DNA from: Branchipolynoe longqiensis
Taxonomy: Eukaryota > Annelida > Polychaeta > Phyllodocida > Polynoidae
Reading direction: 5' to 3'
NCBI GenBank assembly: GCA_030323885.1
Contig: CM059196.1
Coordinates: forward strand, 42,493,798 to 42,557,797
DNA: 64,000 nt
Numbering within the stretch: position 1 is the first letter of the stretch; every line of letters starts with the position of its first letter. Position numbers and translations under genes: made by a program. The notes beneath the pieces are model-generated. The model did not search any database and was not told the origin of the DNA. It saw only the letters and a program-made list of their open reading frames with translations. This document shows positions 19,285 through 29,985 of the stretch, in pieces.

Positions 19285-19975
19285 GGGGTGTATGGGAGGG
19301 ACAGGAAGGCAAGGGAGGGAGGCCGGAGAGGGGAGCGGAGGGGAGAAGAGGGGAAGGAGGGGGAGGAAAGGAGGGAAGATGAGGGATGAGGGAGAAGGAA
19401 GTTGGAAGAAACAGCGGGGGAAGTGTTGGAGAAGGGGAGGGTGGGAAAAGATGTGTGTGGGGGGGGGGGGCAGCAGGGTACGAGGCGGAGAGAGGAATGT
19501 AATGGGCGAAGGGGACGATGGGAAAGGGAAGGCTGTTGGAGGAGTGCGAGGAACATGGGGAGCGGGAGATGGGCAGAAGGGAGGGGGAGTATGGAGAAGA
19601 GAAGAGTAAATAGGGAAGTGGGAGGAGAATGAAGATGGGCAAGGGGAGTCAGGGGGAGAGAGGGAGAAGGGGAGGATGGCAAGGAGAGGGGAGAGTGCGA
19701 GGGAGAATGCGAGGGAGAGGGAGAGGGAGAGCGGAGGGGAACAGGAGATGGGGATGGAATGCGGGGACGGGGGAGGGGAGGGGAGGGGAGGGCAGGGCAG
19801 GGCAGGGCAGGGCAGGGCAGGGTAGGGGGAAAGGGGAGGGGAGGGGAGGGGAAGGGAGGTGGGGGAGGGGAGGGGGGAAGGGGAGGGGAGGGGGAGGGGA
19901 GGGGAGGGGAGGGGAGGGGAGGGGAGGGGAGGGGAGGGGAGGGGAAGGGAAGGGAAGGGTAATGGAAGGGGACAA
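19285..19975. repeat. polypurine G/GA tract with GGGGA and GGGCA repeats
   Basis: Almost pure purine on plus. From about 19765 it is regular (ggggagggga, then ggcagggcag, then ggggagggga), with G-quadruplex and triplex potential. Open frames on both strands are compositional. Confidence 0.93.
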
Positions 19976-20289
19976 AGGGGATTATTGAAAGTTGCACCGT
20001 GCAGAGCGCATGTTGTCAACATGACGGCATGATAACTAGGAGGTGTATAGGGTTTCACAGCCTGACGAGATCTGCTCACCATCCTCCATCTGCTCAGGGT
20101 CCCCCATTCCGCGCTCATGTAAACAAACACTACCCCCCCCCCCCTCACCCACACACACGCGCCCACACTCACACCAAGCCAACCACTACCAATGCCCAGT
20201 AACCACAGACAGGGCCGTCTTTGTGTGACATGGGAAGCATGGTTAATTATATTTTCCCAGCTCATGTCAACAAGCATCGCTCTCTACCG

Positions 20290-20545
20290 ACCACCCTCTC
20301 CACATTCCCACCACCACCACCACCACCAACACCACTACACTGCCCTCTCCCGGGACACACTCTCCCCCACCACCCTCCCCACACCACCACCACCACCACT
20401 ACACTGCCCTCTCCCTGGACCCACTCTCCCCCACCACCATCTCCACACTCCCACCACCACCACAGCCCTCTCACCACCAGCCTCACCACCACCACACTAC
20501 ACTCTCCCTCCCCTCCGCCCCCACCACCGCTATCACCACCACCAC
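20290..20545. repeat. CAC/CCACCA-rich tract with ~80-bp higher-order unit
   Basis: 'caccaccaccac' blocks alternate with 'actacactgccctctccc' two to three times (about 20333, 20396 and a variant at 20460), a short higher-order duplication. Confidence 0.8.
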
Positions 20546-20559
20546 TATCACTAATAGTA

Positions 20560-21145
20560 ATACATAGGAACCATTAAGTAGGGAACCCTTTATACAGCGA
20601 CGATAAAGAGAATGTGTGCTACTTCTTGTAGCATTTCTTTTTTGATGGAGGGCGGGTGGGTAATTTATGTATGTGTCCTACATATGCTGCTTGCTTGCCT
20701 CAATATGGGTGAGAGCATTAGTACGCTATTGGCCACTTGTCAGATGGTGCTCAAGGAAAGAGTCCACATTAAAGGGTGTTCTTGTATGAATAAGGGCAGC
20801 TAGGGGGTTGAACAGGAAGCCGGTGTATTATTCCTCTTGCAATACAATTATATGTCACTTCCGTTTTAGTGATGGTCAGGAACCATCCTGATATTACCTG
20901 AAATGTTTCCAGGACGTAAACCACCGCCAAAGAAAGTGGTCAGGCACAGGAGGTAGCGATGAGGTGGCTGCTAGGGGGCATTCCTGTTGGTAGGAGGGTG
21001 AACTTTCTATATTACTATAATAATAACATGATGAGATGACTAAAGCGGTAAGACTAAGAGTGCTGGCTAGCGTTCCATGTTGGAGCTTATGCTTGAAAAC
21101 CCGACCAACTAAAATCAGTGACTTACCAAATTTATATATTGCGTT
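20560..21145. other. no gene recognised
   Basis: Unique DNA with no domain-bearing frame. Confidence 0.45.
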
Positions 21146-21345
21146 ACCCAGTTTGTTGTTCCGTATTAATAGGATAGGGCAAAGGACGACTGTATTGCTC
21201 AGCATCAGGTTAATGTGACTGAGTGGGATATTGGGTCGTATTGCTGAGGGCCCGGTGCCCTAGAGAGGCAGCATCATAAAGCCGCCATGAGTGCACACTG
21301 TCACAAGTTGCTGCCCATCAAGCTATGACGTAAAACGCCAACAAC
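21146..21345 (+). mobile_element. SINE-A, 5'-truncated
   Basis: Starts within the body (attaataggatagggcaaag) and continues through 'gtgactgagtgggatattgg' and 'catgagtgcacactgtcac' to the tail 'cgccaacaacaaaac'. Confidence 0.82.
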
Positions 21346-21361
21346 AAAACTATAAATAATT

Positions 21362-21722
21362 TTGACTTGAAGCCACATAATTCAATGAAAACAGCACATT
21401 TTCGAAAACGATAACCATCACCTAGATTTAATCCTAGATATTTAATCTAGATTCTGTTGTATTCAATAAGCATCCGTTGCTGGCTAGAAGTAGAAGACAT
21501 ACTAGGCTAAATTAATAGAACCTGTCACTGCTGAAGCGTATGATGCCTCCAATTTTAAATGCACATCAACACTAATTTGGCAAGTTGTCACTCCAATGTC
21601 AGCCATTTGTAATAAAAGTTTGCATCAAACTAACCAACAGTAGATTATAACGATCGACCTAATATAATTATCTGAAACAATATGACAGAAACTCAAAGTG
21701 ATCTGATTCGGTACCTTGCAGC
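21362..21722 (-). mobile_element. TTAA-MITE copy, diverged
   Basis: Reverse orientation: 'tttcgaaaacgataacc', 'cctagatttaatcctag', 'gaacctgtcactgctgaagc', 'gtagattataacgatcgacc' and 'gacagaaactcaaag' follow family order. Confidence 0.7.
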
Positions 21723-22079
21723 GAACATGCCCATGTCTATCCCGGTTCGTCTACACTCTCCTAGCACACTGCATCACAACCTGCCACCACCCTTAACCAT
21801 CATGAACAAACCAACAACACACCGAACATCCTACACAACTATCAATCTGTTTAAACACAGTGAACATTACATAAGACAGACAAAATGTCTTGTCAACTAT
21901 AAACTTAGCTTGTTTTATAAGAGAAAAATGTAACCCACAACGATTGTTTGAGTTGCCCCGAGTATACATCTTCTACTCGGTGCTGCTCCCCATTTTTGCA
22001 TGAACCGCAGCGACTGGTGCTGTACATGACACAGCAGGAGCCACTCCCTTAATTCTACACGATCGGTGCTGTGACTAAT

Positions 22080-22210
22080 ACAGGACTGACCAAACTTAGA
22101 TTATTTAGAATGTCAATTCCAATAGTAAGATGGCCAGAAGACCAGTGCTCCGGCACTGACAAATGTCATTTTCAGATGAATATATACTTTACCAAAAAAA
22201 CAAAAAAAAC
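22080..22210 (+). mobile_element. LINE-like 3' end with A-rich tail
   Basis: Contains the stem-loop module 'agaccagtgctccggcactg' followed by 'acaaatg' and an A-rich tail 'caaaaaaacaaaaaaaa'. The same module and tail occur at 28467-28570 and 36170-36765 on the other strand. No coding part is retained. Confidence 0.6.
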
Positions 22211-22214
22211 ACTC

Positions 22215-22470
22215 CTTGAGCATTCCCCCATCCCACTCATCTACACTCTCCAAGCCCATATCTACAACTGTCCTTTCAGAATAAACCAAAGTCATAGCGC
22301 CCACCCAAATCAAAGCCCAGCCATTCTGCTCAGAGAGCGACAACGAGACAATTTCCTAATCAGCCTCCTTCTGAGCTGACTGGATCATGTGGTCTTTGCC
22401 CCATGGCCAGCATCGGCTGCCCTGCCCTCTGGTGGCAGTGTGTCAGAATCTGTGCTTGGCTGGTGAGCGA
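22215..22470 (+). repeat. unclassified dispersed repeat R2, copy 2
   Basis: See 16499-16748. Shared modules are 'ctctccaagcccata', 'actgtcctttcagaataaac', 'tcagcctccttctgagctga' and 'ctggtggcagtgtgtcagaa'. Confidence 0.65.
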
Positions 22471-22784
22471 TATTTACATGTAAACAATGCTGATCAATAG
22501 TCCGTGCAGATCTCTCAGCAATCTTTGCCCCCCTTTTACTGAGTGAGTGGCCAGACATGGTCAGCTGCAGTTGTTGTGCTGTGGATTGCTGGACTAGTCC
22601 TGCTAAATATGCTAAACTATCGGAATACCTTCTTACCCCTGCAGAAATATATCTGTGAGGGGGCTGCTAAGGAACCCATTAAATTACACAAAATTGTGTG
22701 AAGGTTGCGGCGTGGAAATAACCACATGAATTTGTGTTAAATATATGGGTAAAATATTTAGCTATTGCAGTCCGCTAATTTGGA
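22471..22784. other. no gene recognised
   Basis: AT-rich DNA without identified elements. Confidence 0.4.
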
Positions 22785-23018
22785 AGTGAATAATTGATTA
22801 AATCTAGTTGATTAAAACACCTTAAAAGTAAAACGGACGGCTTCATGGAGCCACCATCTTTTATTTTTAATTTTTTGCATTCACTTCCAATTTCTTAACT
22901 CCACCCCATTACAAATAGCATTGCACACTGAATACAACAACTCAGTTTTTCTTCAGATTTAGACTAGGTTGCCAGTCACCCCTACTTTGGATAGAGGTGA
23001 ATCTTTAATCTTGGATCC
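22785..23018. mobile_element. diverged copy of the 9-bp-duplication MITE
   Basis: Parallels 60700-60929: 'aaaagtaaaacggacgg', 'gccaccatctt', 'ttttgcattcacttcc', 'tttagactaggttgcc', then terminal 'gaggtgaatctttaatc'. The left terminal repeat is not recognisable. Confidence 0.5.
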
Positions 23019-23052
23019 GTCGAATACCCAATAATGCAATGCATCACGCAAT

Positions 23053-23397
23053 AGCGGGCGTGGTAGCTGAAACGGTAGAGCGTTGGCCTCGCCTGTGTGA
23101 GATCCGGAGTACGATTCCCGGTCGAGTCAAACAAATGACTTACAATATTGATACTTGTCGCTTCCTAACTTGGTGGTCGGCATTAATAGGATAGGACTAG
23201 GAGTGGTTAGCAGAGTCTCAAGATAATGTGACTCAGTGAGATATTGAGTTATGGTCCTGGCGGTCATATTGCTCAGCGGGACAGCACTAAAATGTTGCCA
23301 TGAGTGTGCACTGTCTCAAGTCGGTACCCGTCCTGATATATGACCTTAGATGTTGCGAGGATGTAAAATTCAAGCAATGAATCAACCAACTTCCTGG
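23053..23397 (+). mobile_element. SINE-A with an alternative tRNA-like head
   Basis: The head 'gcgggcgtggtagctgaaac' with anticodon-arm-like 'ggcctcgcctgtgtgag' and B box AGTACGATTCCCGG differs from the usual Leu/Ser-like head, yet joins the normal SINE-A body at 'gagtcaaacaaatgactt'. The body runs to 'ggtacccgtcctgatatatg' and the tail. Confidence 0.85.
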
Positions 23398-23606
23398 CAG
23401 CTGAGTATCACCCTTGCTTATATAAACTGGAACACTGCATGAGCTGGCTAGTCAAACACTGTTCATCCACCGCCATCTTTGTTCCTTATAGTCCGAAATT
23501 GAACCATACAGACGATACTTTCTTGTTTATTTCCATGTATCCTTGTAAATACACTAGTTCCCAGGACGGTACTGACCTTGAATATTGTGTTTCAATCATA
23601 ATAAAG

Positions 23607-24527
23607 CTGAAGATCAAATGTGGAGTGCGACAAGGATGTGTTCTATCACCTAGTCTTTTCAACATTCATACAGAAATGATTTTCAGAGAAATAGATGACA
23701 TCATAGGAATAAATGTTGGAGGTGGAAATATCAATAACACAAGATACGCAGACGATACAGCACTGCTAGCCTTAACGTCAAATTGACTACAAGATATAGT
23801 GGATGAAGTAAAAGAAAAAAGTGAGAGATGTGGCCTCAAATGGATGTAAAGAAGACAAAATCCATGGTTGTCAGCAGAAAGGAATACAAACCAAGAGCAG
23901 AGATAAAAGTTAATGGTGTAATCTTGGAGCAGGTAGAGTCATTTGTGTATCTGGGCCATTTAATAACTAGTGATGGCGGATGTGAAAGAGAGATTAAACG
24001 GAGAATAAACATTGCCAAAACAACATTTCTAAAGATGCAGAAAGTACTAACATCTAGAGACATAAATATAAAAACAAGACTCCGACTGCTAAAATGCTAT
24101 GTGTGGTCTACACTTTTATATTGCTGCGAGACATGGACTTTGAAGAAAGCAATAACAACAAAGCTCGATGCATTTGAAATGTGGCAATACAGAAGAATGT
24201 TAAAAATTCCATGGACAGCAATGATAAGCAACGTGGAGGTCCTAACAAGAATGAAAATAAAGAGACAGATAATACAAACGATCAAAAACAGAAAAATTTA
24301 ATACTTTGGCCACATGATATGACACCAGGAATCACAGAGAAGAATAGTGGAAGGGAAGATAGAAGGGAAAAGACCAAGAGGGAGAATGAGAACAACATGG
24401 ATGGACAACATCACTGAGTGGACAGCAATGAGCTATGCGGAATGCGTGAGAGGAACGAATGAGAGGAAGAGATGGAGGTTCATTGCAGCTAACCTTCTTC
24501 GAGAAGACGGCACCCATTGATTGATTG
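23607..24527 (+). pseudogene. broken RTE-like LINE reverse transcriptase, C-terminal part
   Basis: The first frame has reverse-transcriptase motifs GVRQGCVLSPSLFN and YADDT (catalytic Asp pair) and then a TGA at 23784. The thread continues for about 20 codons and shifts into the next frame at 23828 (VKKTKSMVVSRK, VYLGHLITSDGG, CETWTLKK, MWQYRRMLKIPW), where the frame ends at about 24301. The C-terminal tail (FGHM..., GRPRGRMRTTWMDNITEW-like, then ECVRG) follows in another frame. The element ends in TTGATTGATTGA, a short 3' repeat typical of RTE LINEs. The endonuclease and N-terminal RT are missing, so it is dead and 5'-truncated. RTE is my best clade guess from memory. Confidence 0.85.
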
Positions 24528-24643
24528 AAAGCTCAGCCTAAGTTGACAAGCAAGTTGTGTGCTTTGTATATTTTAATAGTTGTTTGCTCTCCTATCATCG
24601 TACTGAGTTTCTTGTTTTATATATATATATATATAGGCCAAGT

Positions 24644-25050
24644 GGGGAAAGTTGTCGGCTTCGAGCATTGGATGTCGGTGTCGAACAGCATAATTATAGT
24701 TTAGCATTGACAGAGGTATTGGAAAGTCCTTAAATTTATCCTGAATGTAAAGGTAGAGAAAATACAACAACCTTATTTGTTTCTACCATAATTTAATATA
24801 AAACAAAGAAATGCACTACACTTTAAGAATTGCGACGCCCACATCTGTTAAAGTTGTTGGTGTCAAGCATTGGATGTCAGCGTCGAACGGCATAATTATA
24901 GTTTAGCATTGACAGAGGTGTTGCAAAGTCCTTAAAGTTATCCTGAATGTAAAGGTAGAGAAAATACAACAACCTTATTTGTTTCTAGGATAATTTAATA
25001 TAAAACATAGAGATGCACTACACTTGAAGAATTGTGATGCAGACATCTTA
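24644..25050 (+). repeat. 206-bp tandem duplication
   Basis: The unit 24644-24849 (aaagttgtcggcttcgagc...) is repeated at 24850-25050 (aaagttgttggtgtcaagc...) with roughly 90% identity. No coding content. A (TA)n microsatellite precedes it at 24620. Confidence 0.88.
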
Positions 25051-25109
25051 AATAAACCACCAATTGGCCCATTTTCGTGAGGCTGACTCATATATATATG
25101 TTAAGTGCA

Positions 25110-25381
25110 AGAGTCATTGGAGCAGCACAGCTGACATTACAACCACGTTTTTTCCCTAACCTCTGGGATTTGTCAAACTCCAACCCTGTCCATTCTCTGA
25201 TGTTCTCTTCCCACCTTTGTTCACCAAGTTTTCTTCCCAAGTTCACTGTGCATTGCAACGTGGCTTTGACCAAACCTGATGAATGGAAAATATGGCCATA
25301 CCTCTGCAGTTTGTATTTCTTTACAATTGTCAGATCTTTGTTGTGTGGTCTAATTGGATCTTGGTGTCGACATAAATAATA
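25110..25381 (-). pseudogene. fragment of a second LINE polyprotein C-terminus
   Basis: The minus strand encodes KKYKLQRYGHIFHSSGLVK, a diverged QGTV-like segment and NIREWTGLEFDKSQR. This is the recurring C-terminal signature of non-LTR polyproteins (KLRWYGHVxRSSGLAK ... EDNIREWTGLEF as I recall it). The frame is short and lacks reverse-transcriptase motifs, so it is a 5'-truncated relic. It differs from the RTE-like element immediately upstream. Confidence 0.75.
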
Positions 25382-25740
25382 CATTACTATGCTAATATGA
25401 ATTCTTAAAGAATTCTAAATGACCCACTAACTCCTATGCTTTCTCATTCATACACTTCCAACAAGGCTGATACTGAGACAGATATAACCGTTGGTGAATT
25501 TGGTAAATGGGTTCAAGTCCCACTGGCGAAGAATCGCTGAACTAACACACGGTCTGCCCGGAGGCGCTAACACTCTCGGTGGGATCCACCTGCTGACCCA
25601 GATCAGCACAGGCCGACGCTGATTGGCTGACGTTATCACGTGGTTGGACTCCGGCTGAAGGCCGGGTACCAGCGTGTCGGATTCAGCCTGCCGGGACGCT
25701 ATGCCCGCTGACAGCCGGCTCACACCCCGCCTCACCTGGC
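25382..25740. other. no gene recognised
   Basis: Unique, turning GC-rich near 25560-25740. No supported gene. Confidence 0.4.
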
Positions 25741-25879
25741 AGCACGCCGCCTACCGGTGGGAAAGTTACCGGAGGGGGTAGGGGAGGGGGTAGGGGAGGG
25801 GGAAGGGGGAAGGGGGAGTGGGAGGGGGAGAGTTACGGGTTAAGGGTAGGGGTAGGGGTTAAGGGGTAAGGGGTAGGGG
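25741..25879. repeat. degenerate G-rich lead-in with telomere-like words
   Basis: Runs 'ggagggggtaggggaggg' then 'gggttaagggtaggggtagg' and 'ggttaaggggtaaggggtag', passing into the 21-bp minisatellite. TTAGGG-like words are irregular. Confidence 0.7.
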
Positions 25880-28455
25880 GTAAGGGTAAATGAGTTGGGG
25901 TGGGGGGTAAATGAGTTGGGGTGGGGGGTAACGGAGTTGGGGTGGGGGGTAAAGGAGTTGGGGTGGGAGGGTAAAGGAGTTGGGGTGGGGGGTCAAGGAG
26001 TTGGGGTGGGGGGTAAAGGAGTTGGGATGGGGGGTAAAGGAGTTGGGGTGGGGGGTAAAGGAGTTGGGATGGGGGGTAAAGGAGTTGGGGTGGGGGGTAA
26101 AGGAGTTGGGATGGGGGGTAAAGGAGTTGGGGTGGGGGGTTAAAGGAGTTGGGGTGGGGGGTAAAGGAGTTGGGTGGGGGGTAAAGGAGTTGGGGTGGGG
26201 GGTAAAGGAGTTGGGGTGGGGGGTAAAGGAGTTGGGGTGGGGGTAAAGGAGTTGGGGTGGGGGGTTAAAGGAGTTGGGGTGGGGGGTAAAGGAGTTGGGG
26301 TGGGGGGTAAAGGAGTTGGGGTGGGGGGTAAAGGAGTTGGGGTGGGGGGTAAAGGAGTTGGGGTGGGGGGTAAAGGAGTTGGGGTGGGGGTTAAATGAGT
26401 TGGGGTGGGGGGTAAAGGAGTTGGGGTGGGGGGTAAAGGAGTTGGGGTGGGGGGTAAAGGAGTTGGGGTGGGGGGTAAAGGAGTTGGGGTGGGGGGTAAA
26501 GGAGTTGGGGTGGGGGGTAAAGGAGTTGGGGTGGGGGGTAAAGGAGTTGGGGTGGGGGGTAAAGGAGTTGGGGTGGGGGGTAAAGGAGTTGGGGTGGGGG
26601 GTAAAGGAGTTGGGGTGGGGGGTAAAGGAGTTGGGGTGGGGGGTAAAGGAGTTGGGGTGGGGGTAAAGGAGTTGGGGTGGGGGGTAAAGGAGTTGGGGTG
26701 GGGGGTAAAGGAGTTGGGGTGGGGGGTAAAGGAGTTGGGGTGGGGGGTAAAGGAGTTGGGGTGGGGGGTAAAGGAGTTGGGGTGGGGGGTAAAGGAGTTG
26801 GGGTGGGGGGGTAAAGGAGTTGGGATGGGGGGTAAAGGAGTTGGGGTGGGGGGTAAAGGAGTTGGGGTGGGGGGTCAAGGAGTTGGGGTGGGGGGTAAAG
26901 GAGTTGGGGTGGGGGGTAAAGGAGTTGGGGTGGGGGGTCAAGGAGTTGGGGTGGGGGTAAAGGAGTTGGGGTGGGGGGTAAAGGAGTTGGGGTGGGGGGT
27001 AAAGGAGTTGGGGTGGGGGGGTAAAGGAGTTGGGGTGGGGGTAAAGGAGTTGGGTGGGGGGTAAAGGAGTTGGGATGGGGGGTAAAGGAGTTGGGGTGGG
27101 GGGTAAAGGAGTTGGGATGGGGGGTAAAGGAGTTGGGGTGGGGGGTAAAGGAGTTGGGGTGGGGGGTCAAGGAGTTGGGGTGGGGGGTAAAGGAGTTGGG
27201 GTGGGGGGTCAAAGGAGTTGGGGTGGGGGGTCAAGGAGTTGGGGTGGGGGGTAAAGGAGTTGGGGTGGGGGGTAAAGGGGTTCGGGTGGGGGCTAAAGGA
27301 GTTGGGGTGGGGGGTAAAGGAGTTGGGGTGGGGGGTAAAGGAGTTGGGGTGGGGGGTAAAGGAGTTGGGATGGGGGATAAAGGAGTTGGGGTGGGGGGTA
27401 AAGGAGTTGGGGTGGGGGGTAAAGGAGTTGGGGTGGGGGGTCAAGGAGTTGGGGTGGGGGTCAAGGAGTTGGGGTGGGGGTAAAGGAGTTGGGGTGGGGG
27501 GTAAAGGAGTTGGGATGGGGGGTAAAGGAGTTGGGGTGGGGGGTAAAGGAGTTGGGGTGGGGGGTAAAGGAGTTGGGGTGGGGGGTAAAGGAGTTGGGGT
27601 GGGGGGTTAAAGGAGTTGGGGTGGGGGTAAAGGAGTTGGGGTGGGGGGTAAAGGAGTTGGGGTGGGGGGTAAAGGAGTTGGGATGGGGGGTAAAGGAGTT
27701 GGGGTGGGGGGTAAAGGAGTTGGGGTGGGGGGGGTAAAGGAGTTGGGGTGGGGGGTCAAGGAGTTGGGGTGGGGGGTAAAGGAGTTGGGGTGGGGGGTAA
27801 AGGAGTTGGGGTGGGGGTAAAGGAGTTGGGGTGGGGGGTAAAGGAGTTGGGATGGGGGGTAAAGGAGTTGGGGTGGGGGGTCAAGGAGTTGGGGTGGGGG
27901 GTAAAGGAGTTGGGGTGGGGGGTCAAGGAGTTGGGGTGGGGGGTGTAAAGGAGTTGGGGTGGGGGGTAAAGGAGTTGGGGTGGGGGTAAAGGAGTTGGGG
28001 GTGGGGGGTAAAGGAGTTGGGGTGGGGGGGTAAAGGAGTTGGGGTGGGGGGTCAAGGAGTTGGGATGGGGGGTAAAGGAGTTGGGGTGGGGGGGTAAAGG
28101 AGTTGGGGTGGGGGGTCAAGGAGTTGGGGTGGGGGGTAAAGGAGTTGGGGTGGGGGGTAAAGGAGTTGGGGTGGGGGCTAAAGGAGTTGGGGTGGGGGTA
28201 AAGGAGTTGGGGGTGGGGGGTCAAGGAGTTGGGGGGGGGGTCAAGGAGTTGGGGTGGGGGGTAAAGGAGTTGGGGTGGGGGGTCAAGGAGTTGGGGTGGG
28301 GGTCAAGGAGTTGGGGTGGGGGGTCAAGGAGTTGGGGTGGGGGGTCAATGAGTTGGGGTGGGGGTCAAGGAGTTGGGGTGGGGGTCAAGGAGTTGGGGTG
28401 GGGGGTCAAGGAGTTGGGGTGGGGGGTCAAGGAGTTGGGGTGGGGGATAAAGGGA
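25880..28455. repeat. 21-bp G-rich minisatellite, about 120 units
   Basis: Unit GGAGTTGGGGTGGGGGGTAA plus A, repeated almost without interruption for 2.6 kb. Variants are GTCAAGG for GTAAAGG (dominant after about 28200), TTGGGATGG (alternating as a 42-bp dimer near 26030-26120), and G-run length changes. Two G runs of at least 4 per unit give heavy G-quadruplex potential. Because 21 is a multiple of 3 and the unit lacks stops, all frames stay open and give false heptapeptide proteins (PHPNSFT on minus, GWGVKEL on plus). Confidence 0.98.
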
Positions 28456-28466
28456 GTTGTGGAGAT

Positions 28467-28570
28467 ATAGTTTTTTTTGTTTTGTCTTCAACTGGTTTTA
28501 ATCCACTTATTAACATGTTGTCAGTGCCGATGCACTGGTCTTCCGATTTTAATAACAAATGCCTATATAC
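28467..28570 (-). mobile_element. LINE-like 3' end (same family as 22080-22210)
   Basis: The minus strand reads 'ggaagaccagtgcatcggca', then 'ctgacaacatg', and ends in 'aaaacaaaaaaaact'. The stem-loop is conserved with compensating change (GTGCATCGGCAC). It abuts the minisatellite. Confidence 0.65.
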
Positions 28571-28639
28571 ATTAAACAACGTTATAACAAAATAGATGGA
28601 TTGCTAGAAATTAAGCAAGGTATTGATATGAATGACGAG

Positions 28640-29115
28640 TAGGGAATGAGATAAGATAAGAGTAAGGCGATAAGGTATGGGCGAGGGAGAGGCAATGGGA
28701 GCGGGGAGACAGGAGAAGGGGGAGGGGAGAGGGGAGATGGGATGGTAATGTGAGTGGAGAGGGAGTGGGACTGGAAGGAGAGTGAGAGGGAAAGGGGCAG
28801 GGACAGGGAGGAGAGGGAGAGATAGGAAGGGAGAGAGATGAAAAGGGAGAGGGAGAGGGAGGGGGAGAGATGAAATGGGAGAGGGAGATGCAGGGAGGAG
28901 AGAGATGAAAAGGGAGAGGGAGATGGAGGGGGGAGAGAGATGAAAAGGGAGAGGGAGAGGGAGGGGGAGAGAGATGAAAGGGGAGAGGGAGCGGAAGATG
29001 GAGAGGGAGAGGGAGAGGGCGAGGGAGAGGGCGAGGGAGAGGGAGAGGGAGAGGGAGAGGGAGAGGAAGAGGGAGAGGAAGAGGGAGAGGGAGAGGGAGA
29101 AAGAGCGGGAGAAGG
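28640..29115. repeat. GAGGGA purine minisatellite with ~45-bp higher-order unit
   Basis: 'gagggagagggagaggg' interspersed with 'gagagatgaaaagggagagg' at about 28830, 28860, 28900, 28935 and 28970. Arg/Glu/Gly frames on plus and Ser/Pro/Leu frames on minus are artefacts. Confidence 0.93.
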
Positions 29116-29204
29116 GGAGCAAAATGGGTTCACCTCCTCCACAGCTTTATAATGCTGCACACTAATATACCATCACACACTGATATTTCATTTGATATTT
29201 CATT

Positions 29205-29378
29205 TGACACTGAGCCAAGCTAATCAATTCCCTACCCTACTAACGTTGACTGCCTGTCGAGGAAGTGTACACAACTGTCAATTTTCCAAGCCATTAACTT
29301 GACTCAGCTAGGCATTGAACCCATGCTCTCACAGATACGAAGCTGGTGCTTTACCAACTAATTCATACTTGGTAGAAA
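29205..29378 (-). mobile_element. SINE-A 5' half, diverged
   Basis: The minus strand has a tRNA-like head with B box-like GGGTTCAATGCC, 'gagtcaagttaatggctt', and the first body modules up to 'cttggctcagtgtc'. The rest is missing. Confidence 0.65.
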
Positions 29379-29646
29379 AGATAAGAGCACAATACACACA
29401 TCGCTAACAATGCACTCAATTCCGGTGTCTTGTAGGATGAGTAGATATGACATCACTCACCAGTGATCAATGCAGCCGTGACGGAATCACCGAATGAGTT
29501 CTGAACACACTTCCACTGGTTCCAGTGGCAGGTCATGATGTCACAGCCTTCCAGTGGCAGTTCATGAGATTCAAACACCAGTTTCAAACCTCAACTTAGG
29601 AAACCCAATGACCTAAACATCTATACTGGTCTCTCCCTAACATGGT

Positions 29647-29985
29647 GGAGCGGGACGTAGCTCAGTCGGTAGTGTGTCCAGCTGTGTAGGTGTCAGTCAT
29701 CCGATCGATCCTGGTCAGTGGACACATTTACAGTTTGGGCTATTTTCCGTTCCGATGAGTGGTCCACAAGTGGGTCATCAAAGGCTGTGGTGATGTCCTG
29801 TATGTGGGAAAGTGCATATAAAAGACCCCTTGCTGCTTATCGGAAAAAGTAGCATATGTGGGGGCAGCAGGTTTCCTCTAAATAAATGTGTCAGAATGAC
29901 CAAATGTTTGACGTCCAATAGCTGATGATAAAAATCCTTCTGCTCTAGAGCCTTAGAGGTGTCGTTAAATAAAACAAACTTTTTT
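29647..29985 (+). mobile_element. SINE-B: typical molluscan tRNA-derived SINE
   Basis: The head 'gggacgtagctcagtcggta' has a Lys/Ala-like A box and a B box-like GATCGATCCTGG. The body contains 'gcatataaaagacccctt', 'aggtttcctctaaataaatg' and 'aaatgtttgacgtccaatag', and the 3' end is 'gtcgttaaataaaacaaact'. I know this body from many bivalve and gastropod genomes, which supports a molluscan source. It is full length by appearance. No target duplication was checked with certainty. Confidence 0.88.

Noticed and set aside
19040..20277. Pro/Ser-rich minus frames and Gly/Arg-rich plus frames
   Set aside because: G-rich tract composition.
25859..28470. Heptapeptide-repeat proteins (PHPNSFT, GWGVKEL) on both strands
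   Set aside because: Consequence of a stop-free 21-bp repeat. Frames change wherever a G run varies in length.
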